This document shows positions 1 through 12,000 of a DNA stretch of 64,000 nucleotides, in pieces; position 1 is the stretch's first letter; each line of letters starts with the position of its first letter. The notes under the pieces were generated by a model that worked only from the letters and a program-made list of their open reading frames with translations, did no database searches and was not told the origin of the DNA. The position numbers and the translations under genes are program-made. Location of the stretch: positions 29,456 to 93,455 of the forward strand of contig JASANC010003362.1 in NCBI GenBank assembly GCA_030248135.1, in the 5' to 3' direction. This DNA is from Theristus sp. LFF4_11. Lineage: Eukaryota > Nematoda > Chromadorea > Monhysterida > Xyalidae.

Positions 1-3000
1 CCTACTACGGTCGCAGCATTGTCGAAAATCTTTGAAAGAGTCCGGCAATAATGAGTAGTCGAGTCGCTGTCTGAAGATTTCATTTTCGCTTCGTAATTTC
101 GGACAAACGTGGCGATTGCGACTGACAGATTTCAGTTCGTCAGCAGTTGGATTGAGGCCTAGAAAAGTTGCATGATGTGGTCTGTAATTTTGGTCCGGAG
201 ACTCAATGCGCACTAGATACAATGTAGGTGAACAGTTTTGTGAATTCAAAATCGGCAAAGTGATACGAGCCCTCCAACATAAGACTGAGTCACTTTGGCG
301 ATTTTGAATTGGCACATAAAGATTGAAACTAGATTCCTTTCTAAGTCTGCATACGCACGCACTGAGTCGCAGAATAAAAAAATTGATAATACTAAAGAGA
401 ACGAAAACAAGAGGTCCATCTCAACAGAAAGCTAAACTGAGAAAAAAACGTGTAACGCAAACAGTGATATGCAAATTGGAGCATTCAAATCCGCAGGCAC
501 GCTAAAAAAAGATATCTGTGTCTCCATCTCATGATGGTCCAGCAAACCAATCAACATTCAACTTTCTGGACAGATACAACAACAAGAAACCGATCACATA
601 TGGCTCCAACCAGTGTATGACATTGCCATCAAGACAGCACGATGTGGACTGAGGGCGCCAGACCCATTGAGCGACTCGTAGTAATGCTGGTAGGAAGGGG
701 TGCAGAAGTCGACCATTTGCAGGTACGGGTAGATCAGCAATTGCGCCTGTGAACGAACGTTGGAACGCTTGAAATTATTGCTAACAACGGTTGTATCTAT
801 TTGAAAAAAAAATGTTTAATGTGGTGTTTATTGGAAACTCGAGATGTGTAATTCCGTGCAGAGACGGAACTTACATAAGTCAACGAATAACATAACATTT
901 TGTTCAGTGAGGCAAAAAGAATCGACTACTAAAGAGTCAACACTCTGTTGATCAAATAAGACTTTGGTGCGACCGAAAGATTCTGTGGTCAACAAAAGCT
1001 GCTGACCCTACTGTTACTGTTTTGCTTTTTTGCGATAAACCAACCGCAATTCTGGGCAGCTCCTGATTCTCGACTCTACTCAATCGGTTCACAATGGCAG
1101 CGGCGAGATTGCCGCCAGCGCTGTCGCCCATCACAATCGTTTTGGTCGCATCATAAGAGAAGAATGAATGTTGTGTTCGCAAATGACACTGCAGCACATG
1201 CCAGCAGTCAGTCAGCGCCGCTGGGTACGGGTGCTCGGGCGCGAGACGGTAGCTGAAATAGAGCGGCAAGTTGTTGTTGTTGGCATTTTTAGGCGATGTT
1301 TTTAGCCAGGGCTAACCCAGAGAAGCGTACAGAACGCCATTGAGTAGGGCGCCCATCGAGTTTTCTCTGTCATTAAGTGCATATACACCCCTCGGCGGGG
1401 CTCGATCCCCCAAGCGCACATACTAGTCCAACGCACTACCACCAGGCCACGAGGGTGACATTGTGTGACAAACAAGGAGGTGCGATCAATTTGATCAATC
1501 AAATGCGATCAAATTGGCTTTGATTGAACCGATTTTGAGCGCAGACGTTACTCGTATATCATGCAGATTGAATCGCATCTTCACAGCAAACCAGTCCATT
1601 TTTTATGTCGCATTACCGTCACAAAAAAAACGAATCCAGCAACTCTCAAAATTCCCATACTCGATGGAGATGACCGGCATGCGCGTGTGCTGTACGAGCC
1701 GGACAATCGGCTTATCGTAGTCCTCTGCTCCGAGCACGCAGAATCCACCGCCGTGAATGAAAATTATCGACGCTCTGTTTGTAAGTAGCTGTTCGTCGTC
1801 AGTGTTGGAGTTTGGAAAGGCAGTCTGTTCATGATGCGATTGTTTCGGCCGATCATGTTCAGTTGTTGTCGTCGGTGTGTACACACGAACGCGAACAACC
1901 GACGATGCGTGGTGTCTCGGCAGCGTCTCATTGCGCACGTGCACGCCTCGGGTGTCGCGAGCTCGAAAGAAGCCGAAGAAGCGAGCTGCTGCGAGCACCC
2001 GGCGACTCCAGCGGATCTGCGCGTGACCGCCGAAACCGAGCCGCTCGAGCACGATGTTCTGATGTGTTGATTGAGCGGCATGCATATTTTCGGAGGCATA
2101 TTGATATTATCAATTGTTTAGGTTCTACGGACTGAATGCGTATGCAGACACGTTGGAAAGGAAACTGTGCCAATCTTTATGTGGCAATTGAAATCGCCTA
2201 AAGTGACCCTCGGCGACTCGGATCAATTTACCAATTTTGAGTCCCGTGTCATGCATGAAACTGTTTCGGGACCAAAGTAAAAGGTATCAAGTTGATGTGT
2301 GAAGACCGCAATGCTGTTGGTATGTCCGCCATCCGTGGCACTGACGAGCTTCCAGGGCATTGTAAACAGTTTCGCAACTTTGCGCCAATAAACGTTTTTT
2401 TGCCAAACGCACCATGTTGTTTTTTTGCTACCAGTGATAGCGACAAGAAATAGGAGCGTTTGGCTGAGGTGTTTGGAAACGGTTTACAATGGCGGAGACA
2501 TGTCCGTTGTACAGGGTGGGCCAAAAAAAAGGTTCCATTTTCAAACTGCTGTCACTGGCTGGTGTTTTAATATTATGAGCTGAAATTTTCAGCACTGATA
2601 AAACATGCGTTGCCATTTTACTGACAAAATTTTTTTCCGATATATAATTCCTAGCGCTCACTGTGGCAGATTTTCTAAAAAAAACTCGAAAAATTAACAA
2701 ATCTACTATACTAAAAAAATACTTTGTCTGTCCGTCTGTCTGTCTGTCTGTCTGTCCGTCCAACTTTTTGCTATAAAATGCTTTGTTTTACTTCCATATT
2801 CTATTATTTGTACTTCTTTAGCTAATCAATCAAGAATAAGAAGAAATCGAAGCCGTGTTTGTTCTATTTTATTGTCATCATCTCAATCTTAAAACAAATT
2901 TTCAATATTCTTCGCCATACAGTTTTCCTGCTTGCTGTGTTTTTTATCAATTGTTTTTTACTGCTCACATTCTGCAACAAAAACAACGCCTCTGCATCAT

Positions 3001-6000
3001 CAACGTTAAAATCACTGAAATCGTGCCGCTTCCACGCAGCGTCTGTGTCATCAATGAAGCGCAATCTCGAAACACCACAAGAATACAACACAAGGAAAAA
3101 GCGCGAAAAGCGTGCGAAAGTGAGAATAGACGAAACAAATGAAAATCGTAATGATCGTTTGGAGTCTGAACGGTGAGATTACGATATAAAATTTTAATTT
3201 CAGCTAAATCCGCGTATAATATAATTTAATAATTCAATTTACAAATGCAAAATCAAATAAAAACACCGAAATGCAATTTTCACTGACTTTCAGACAAGAT
3301 CGCGTTCTTAGACGGCGCAAGAGAGACCAACAGGAGACAGATGAAGTTCGCGCAGAACGATTGGAACATGAGAAGTCTGTCGATTAAGATAGGCAGTGTT
3401 CAAAATTGACATACCAGTTATCTAAGAAATCATATACAACACATTTAAATTTAAAAACAAAACATTGGAATTCAGTTTTCACTGATTTTCAGGCAAGATC
3501 GTGTGGAATTCAGTTTTCACTGATTTTCAGGCAAGATCGTGCTATAAGGCGGCGAGAGAGAGATCAAAAGGAAACAGATGAAGTTCGCGAAGAACGATTA
3601 GAAAATGAGCGGTCTGTCGATTAAGATAACCAGTGTTTAAAATTCACATGTCACTTATCTTAGAAATCATAAACAACGCATTCAAATTTAAAAAAAAATA
3701 AAAATACTGAAATCCAGTTTTCACTGACTTTCAGGCAAGATCGTGCAATTAGGCGGCGAGAGAGAGATCAAGAGGAAACAGATGAAATTCGCGAAGAACG
3801 ATTAGAAAATGAGCGGTCTGTCGATTAAGATAACCAGTGTTTAAAATTCACATGTCACTTATCTTAGAAATCATAGACAACGCATTCAAATTTAAAAACA
3901 AATAAAAATACTGAAATCCAGTTTTCACTAATTTTCAGGCAAGATCGTGCAATTAGGCGGCGAGAGAGAGATCAAGAGGAAACAGATGAAATTCGCGAAG
4001 AACGATTAGAAAATGAGCGGTCTGTCGATTAAGATAACCAGTGTTTAAAATTCACATGTCACTTATCTTAGAAATCATAAACAACGCATTCAAATTTAAA
4101 AAAAAATAAAAATACTGAAATCCAGTTTTCACTGATTTTCAGGCAAGATAGTGCTATAAGGCGGCGAGAGAGAGATCAAGAGGAAACAGATGAAGTTCGC
4201 GCAGAACGATTAGAAAATGAGCGGTCTGTCGATTAAGATAGCCAGTGTTTAAAATTCACATGTCACTTATCTTAGAAATCATAAACAACGCATTTAAATT
4301 TAAAAAAAAATAAAAATACTGAAATCCAGTTTTCACTGATTTTCAGGCAAGATAGTGCTATAAGGCGGCGAGAGAGAGATCAAGAGGAAACAGATGAAGT
4401 TCGCGCAGAACGATTAGAAAATGAGCGGTCTGTCGATTAAGATAGCCAGTGTTTAAAATTCATATGTCACTTATCTAAGAAATCAAAGACAACGCATTCA
4501 AATTATAAAACAAATAAAAGAAATCATAGACGACTCATTCAAATTTAAAAACAAATAAAAATACTGAAATTCAGTTTTTACTGATTTTCAGGCAAGATCG
4601 TGCTGTAAGGCGGCGAGAGAGAGATCATGAGGAAACAGATGAAGTTCGCGAAGAACGTTTAGAAAATGAGCGGTCTGTCGATTAAGATAACTAATGTTTA
4701 AAATTCACATGTCACTTACCGTATTACCCCCATTAAACCCCCCACCATTAATCCCCCCCAACCAATAAACCCCCCCCCCCGACAAGTTTCCGAATAATCC
4801 CCCGCCCCCCACAAATAATCCCCCATGGGGGTTAATTGGAAACCTGTTTGAAACACATACCCAGCGAATTCAGTGGCAGAATGCAGTGACATGGTGAAAT
4901 TGTGCTACCAAAAGCCCCAAAGGGATGAGTTAATGGTAATTTCATTACAAAAGGCTGTTACAAAAGAAAATCTCTGTGAAAAGTAGAAGTTTCTGCGACT
5001 TTGTTGCCTGCCATGCAAGGTATTTTTGCCATTTTTTAAAAAACCCCCACCCATAGAATTTGTTTGTAAATAAACCCCCCCTACCAATAATCCCCCCCCA
5101 ACCAATAAACCCCCACCCCTAAAAGTCGCTGATGTATTAATCCCCCATAGGGGTTTATTGGGGGTAATACGGTATCTAAGAAATCAAAGTCAATTTTCTG
5201 CAGTATTATGAATACCTGCATAGTCTTTTCCGATGGCCTTAAAAAATGCCACATTTTTTGTTTGGCAAAACATCTGATTTAAATTTCACAGACTATTTTT
5301 TACGATGAATTTGTTTTAAAAAAGAAAACAACGGCTGCTGCAACATAACATAAATTATTAAAAATTTTAATTTCAGCTAAATTCGCGTAGAATATAATTT
5401 ACGCTTCTGGAATATATTTTTTATCCAAATTGCATTATTCATAAAGCTTTCAAAACATCCAGGCATCGAACGTCTGAACGTAGAGGGCATTTGGCGGAGA
5501 ATGAAACTCCAGCAGATCGCGAACAACGGTTGCTGCAACAAAGGTTTTCAGCAAAATTAGAATTGTTATTTCACTAAAAACCACGCATTTGATGTTTTAA
5601 AAATTTGTAGAACAAGCTTGCCTACGAAAGAGCGGCATTTGGTTGGGATCGCACGACAACCAATAAATCCATCATCGAAACCGTTCGTTGATGAAGAAAA
5701 AATGGACAAAAAGTGCCACCACTGTAGCGCGTTGCACTGGGATTGGGAGAAAGGCCGCGGACACAACTACAGTCCGTGCTGCAACAACGGAAAAATCAGA
5801 TTGCCGCCGTGGCCTGAAACTCCGATCGTACTTCAAGAGCTCCTCATGTCCGACACAAAACGCGCGAAGCAGTTCCGCACAAACATCAGAGGTTACAATC
5901 AAGTCTTGGCGTTCACGTCAATTGGGGCTTCAATCAACGCTGATATTGCCAATAATCGTGGACCTTTTACATTCAGGTAAACTGCAAACCTAAGAATCTA

Positions 6001-9000
6001 TGTAAACATTTCATTAATACAAGCAATTGAAAACAATCGGAACTATATATCCAGACTTCAAGGCGAGATTAAGCATCGCATTGGTTCAATCGCGATGCCA
6101 GCCAGTGGTACGCGTCCAAAATTTGCCGAAATGTACGTGTACGACACCGCTAACGAGCTGCAAAACCGAATGAACGCGCTGCCAAATTTGGACGAAGGAA
6201 CGCTGCAAACATTACAGGACATGTTGCACGTTGTGAACCCATACGTGCAAATGTTCGAGCAAGCAGGAAAAGCAATTGCTCTTAATCCAACCGAAAATTT
6301 TGCAATCGTCATCAAAACAGATGTTGCCGGACTTGACAGTCGGCGCTACAACCAACCATCAGGAGAAGAAGTTGCAGCAATAATGATAGGCGATGGCACT
6401 GATGAATTCTCAGGACAAGACATCGTTTTGCGAACGACGCATGGGCAATTGCAACGTATCAGTGAATCCTCACCTGTTTTCGAACCGCTCCATTACGTCT
6501 TGCTCATGCCTTACGGCACATCCGGTTGGACGTATACTTTGGTCGGTCAAGATGGAAAGAAGATTACGCCGATGGACTACGCGAAATTTAAGCTGGCTAT
6601 CCGTGACAGTCCGTTAAAAATTCTTTTAATGCTGATTCTCCATTTATACACGAAAGCTTCATCTCTATCTCAGGTCAATGCCCGATGCCACACCGCGGTG
6701 GCCGACTTTTCCTGCAGTACATGGTGGATCTGTTTGTGCGCATGGAACACGAGCGACTTCAATGGGTGCGTCATCATCAGAGCGAAATTCGCGCTGAGCA
6801 GTACAAGGGATTGTCAGACGCGGTGACGGCAAACGACACAACAATGGCGTCTAATGTCGGTCGGCGTGTTGTACTACCTGCGACTTTCACTGGCAGTCCG
6901 CGACATATGTACCAGATGTATCAGGTTAAAAAGTTATGGTTCAACTGTCATTGTATTCTTATTGCCTTCAGAATTAATAGCTATGAACAAACGAACGGTG
7001 ATTTAAGCCATGTTTTAAGCCAGGACTAACCCAGAAAAGCGTGCAGAACGCAGTAGAGTAAGGCGTTCATCGAGTTTTTACTGGGTCATTAAAAGCCTAA
7101 TCACCCTCGGCAAGGCTCAATCCCCAGAAGGCACAGGCAAAAGTCCAGCACTCAAGCCACGAGGGTGACTTGAAAATATTTGCTTTTAGGATGCCATGGC
7201 TGTGGTTCGCGTGTACGGTAAACCGGATCTGTTTATTACGATGACGTGCAACCCCCAATGGCCTGAGATCACGCAGGCACTTTTGCCTGGACAAACGTCT
7301 TCCGACCGGCCAGACATTGTCTGTCGTGTCTTCAATCATAAACTTCGCCAAGTGCTCCATGAAATTCGAGATGTTGGCATATTCGCACAACGCCACGAGA
7401 CTCGATACGCTATTCGACCCAAAGCAATTGTGCACGTTGTGGAGTTTCAGAAGCGAGGTGTCTTTGACTTCAAACATGCATGTAATTTAATATCAAACCA
7501 TGTTGACATCTTTACCATTAGGCTTGCCTCACGCGCACATTCTGGCCATTTTGCATGACGACGACAAATTGCGATCGCCGGATCAATACGACCAAATTGT
7601 TTCTGCAGAACTTCCGCAACAGGCTAGCAACTATAACAAACAATCCAAATATGGCTATTATGATTGAAATTTTTGAATTTCTAAAATTTGATTTGTTATT
7701 TTTACAGTTCTACATCGACAACAAAGGTGATCAGGAAGAATCTGCCCTGTACAAAACCGTTGTTACGTGTATGATGCACGGGCCATGTGGCACAGCCAAC
7801 ATGAGTGCGCCATGCATGTCCGACAGTTGTTGTACGAAGCGCTACCCACGTGATTTCTGCGACAGCACAGCAGAAAATTCCAATGGATACCCAATATACA
7901 GGTTAAATTTGACTGCTCAATTTCATAACAATTTTCAAAATCATAGCCGTCTAAACTTTTAATTTTTGAATTATAGACGCCGCGATGATGAGCGCACTGT
8001 GACCATCCGTGGTATTCCACTTGACAACCGCTGGGTTGTGCCGTACAACCCGTACCTCTCACAGAAATACAACTGTCACATAAACGTTGAAGTGTGCACA
8101 TCCGTTACATCCGTAAAATATTTGTACAAATATGTTTACAAGGGTGCAGACAGGGCGGTGGTGGCCATCAGCAAACAGCACAGCACCGGCAGCGACAATC
8201 ACGATCAGCCGGCTGACACAGACGAAATATCACGATACGTTGACAGCCGTTACGTCTCGACATCAGAAGCGTGTTGGCGTATTAATGGATTCGCAACACA
8301 TAGTCAACAACCGAATACTGTCAGATTGCAGGTTACCACAACAATAAAAAATTGATTAATGCAAACATCAAACAGCTGAAACGGGTAAAAAGCTAAAAGC
8401 AGGTCCATCTGCCAAGCGAGCAGACTGTCCAATTTCATGAAGACGACGACCTGCGTGAAGTCGTACGAAAAGGTCCGCCTGGAACGACGCTAACGGCCTG
8501 GATGGATTTCAACTGTCAGAGCAACAAATATCACAACCTTTACTACCACGAATTCGTCAAGGCAACTGTTTTTCCATCAAAACAAAAAACATTTATTATC
8601 ATATACATTGTTTATAAAATATAAAATAACGTTTCAGTAATTTTTTCCAGGTAGCTGTATGGAACCGATCAAGTTTTAAATGGACAGAGCGAAAGCGTTT
8701 CGCAACCGAAACGGTCGGACGTATGTACTTCGTGCAACCGACTGAAGGTGAAAGATACTACCTGCGTCTGATGCTGCACAATATCCCAGGCGCAAAGTCA
8801 TACGAAAACTTGAGAACGGTCAACGGCACAGTGTATGAATCGTTCCGCGAAGCCGCGAACGCAATGGGCCTGCTGGAAGATAACAGAGGTTCACAACGGT
8901 CGCATTTTTTCATCAGCCGTTTAATAAGCCGCTGAATTTTTTATGAAACGCAGTGCGAAAATATTTTTTAAGAGTGGGCACAGTGCTTAGAGGAAGCAGC

Positions 9001-12000
9001 TGCAATGCACAGTGGCCGTCAGCTGCGCTCTCTGTTCGCCACAATCCTAATTTTCTGCCAACCAACCGCACCAGAATCACTTTTTGAGCGGTTTCTACCC
9101 AATCTTTGCGACGACCTGCTCCAACGGAGATCACAAAAAAATCGACCAGGTGGATAATTTCTAACTGCATAAACAAACAAACCAAAAAACTAAATCAAAA
9201 ACCTCAGAAGAGATCAACGAGCGCCTGATCAACGAAACGCTGCGTGACATAGCAAACAATTTGGAGGTGCATGGCAAAGCCTTGGCTGATTTTCCGAACA
9301 TGCCCACACCATCCAACCAAGACATCACAACCGATGAGGACGACGCATTATTATACGCGATTGATATGGCAAGCTTGCCCGCAAGAATTGAAAACCTGAC
9401 AAATGAACAGAAAAACGTGTTCAACGAAATAATGTCAGCAATTCATGACAAAAATGGGCGAGCATTTTTTATCGATGCACCCGGAGGCACAGGTAAAAAA
9501 ATTATTTTAATTCAAAATGAAATATGCACGTATGTACAGAACACTTAAAAAAAACTGTGAGGACCTTAACGCAGGAAAGTCGCACACCATCAACACAATC
9601 ATCGACAATGCACGCTTCAACAACTACAACGTGATTGCTGTCGCATCGTCCGGAATTGCAGCCTTGATCCTTCACGGCGGACGAACGGCACATTCACAAT
9701 TCAAGATTCCGATTGCCAACTTAAATGAAACATCCACACTTTTTGTCCCAAAGCAGTCACAGTTGGCCAAGAGGCTGCAAAATGCTCATCTTATTGTCTG
9801 GGATGAAATCAGCATGGCGAACAAATACCAACTCGATTGTGTTGATCGATCTTTGCGTGATCTGTGCGGCAGTGATCAACTGTTCGGTGGAAAAGTTTGT
9901 TTAAAAGAAACTTAGTGCTCAACAAAAAATTACAAAGGGAAAAAACGCAAAATTTCATTAAAGGTGGTCCTGTTTGCTGGCGATTTCAGACAGGTCCTAC
10001 CTGTCGTCCGCAACGGCAATCGCGCAAGAATTGTTTCGGTAACAGCAAAAAGATGGACAAACTGGGATAAAGTTAATCATTCTTCTGTATTAATTCTTCG
10101 ATTGTGTTATTAAATAATGTCTCTTAACTTCCACAGTTTTCAAAAAATAGGTCAAGACTCTCCGATTGACGATGAACATGCGAATAGCATCGGCCACTCA
10201 GAACCACGAAGAGTCAGAGAAGTTTGGCAACTGGCTCCTGCGTATCGGTGAAGGACGAGAGCCCACAACAACAGACAGCGTCCAGCACGATTTGATACAG
10301 CTGCCGCAAATTATGTTGCTACCATCGGTCAATAAACTCATGAATGAAGTGTTTCCAGATCTCAAAAATGAGTGCCATTTGACATCAAGGGCAATTCTAA
10401 CGTCGAAAAATGCTGATGCTGACAAAATGAACTACGCCATCATGTCACGAATGGAGGGAGACAAGAAACTGTTCAGATCAGTTGACACAGTCGACAACGA
10501 CGGTCAAAATGCCCTTTTCCCAACAGAATATCTAAACACACTGACACCAAGCGGCATGCCGCCACATGAGTTGTGCCTTAAGATCGGAACGCCCATCATT
10601 TTGCTACGGAATTTAAATTCAAAGGAAGGACTTTGCAACGGCACCCGACTGATCTGCAGGCAATCAAATAGACACTTTAAAAATATGGTTTCAAAGATTT
10701 TTTTTATTTAAAAATTTTTAGATTTAAAAATTATTATTTTTTTAACAAAACAAAAATACAGGGCATTCGGAGGGCGAGTGATTGACGCAGAGATCATCAG
10801 CGGTGTTCAAAAGGGACGGCGTGTGTTTATTCCTAGAATCACGTTGACCCCATCTGACAGTCCGCTGCCGTTTGCATTGAAAAGGAGACAATTTCCGGTA
10901 AAAACAGATAAAAAATCAAAATCAGCAATAGGACATCGCAATTAAACGCAAAAGGTTAACAAAAATCTAAACGTCAGGTGCGCATATGTTTCGCGATGAC
11001 AATAAACAAAGCTCAAAGTCAGACGCTGAAGATGGTGGGCATCTACCTTCCACAGTCTGTGTTCACTCACGGTCAACTGTATGTCGCATGCTCGCGCGTC
11101 GGAAACCCAAATTCAATCAAAATTTTTGTCGAAAACAAAAACAAACCAGATGCTGATAAAACAACAACGCGAAATATCGTATACAAGGAAATATTGTGAA
11201 TTCGAAAAATAATCGTGTTGTTCTCAGGACCAAGTTAATCAAAATGGCGTTTTTGTTTTGCACAATTCCATTGTTCACGTACATTTCTTTATGTCCCAGT
11301 TACATATGTTTAAAATCAACCAAACGTGGCCAATTGCTATTTCTAATGAATTCATACCGAAAAAGAAGCTACAAGAATTGTTTTTCAAAATTTAAAACCA
11401 GAAAGAAGTTGAAATTCAAATATTCACGCAGTTCGTGCAGTTAGGGTATAGATTCACAACCATAAACACAACAACTTAATTTTTGCTAACCAAAAACGGC
11501 CTTTTTTCTTCTGAAAAACAATGCAGAAGCTCCAATATTTACCTTAGGAAAGTCTAATGAATCAGCAATCAATAAGTGCACGGATTGTGCATCAACATCC
11601 ATAAGTTCGGGAACATGTGCATAAACAAGAACATTAATTTTCTGCGTGTTTGACAAGCTAAAAATTCTATCCCTGATTTTACACAGTCAATGAATGCCAT
11701 AGTAGCAAAAAAGTTGTGTGATTGTAAGTGAAAAAAAGCACGTTGCTTGACAAAAGTTCAAATAAAAGCAAATGAAACCAAAAAAACCGACACCACAAAA
11801 AAACGTGAAATATGTTTAAACAAGGATACAAATACAAGGAACGATTATAGCCAAACGGTAACGTTTACCGTAGTACGGTTCAAAGCATATTTTCACAACG
11901 TACACGTACACGTATAATTTTAATTACGTTACACTACGTACACGTACACCAACTCACAAAAGACACGTAAACAAATTTGGAAATAAAACGAAAAAACAGA

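Noticed and set aside
3294..4672. CRISPR-like regular repeats (204-bp period)
   Set aside because: Repeats include exon and intron, the spacers are also duplicated, and the context is a eukaryotic Helitron gene.
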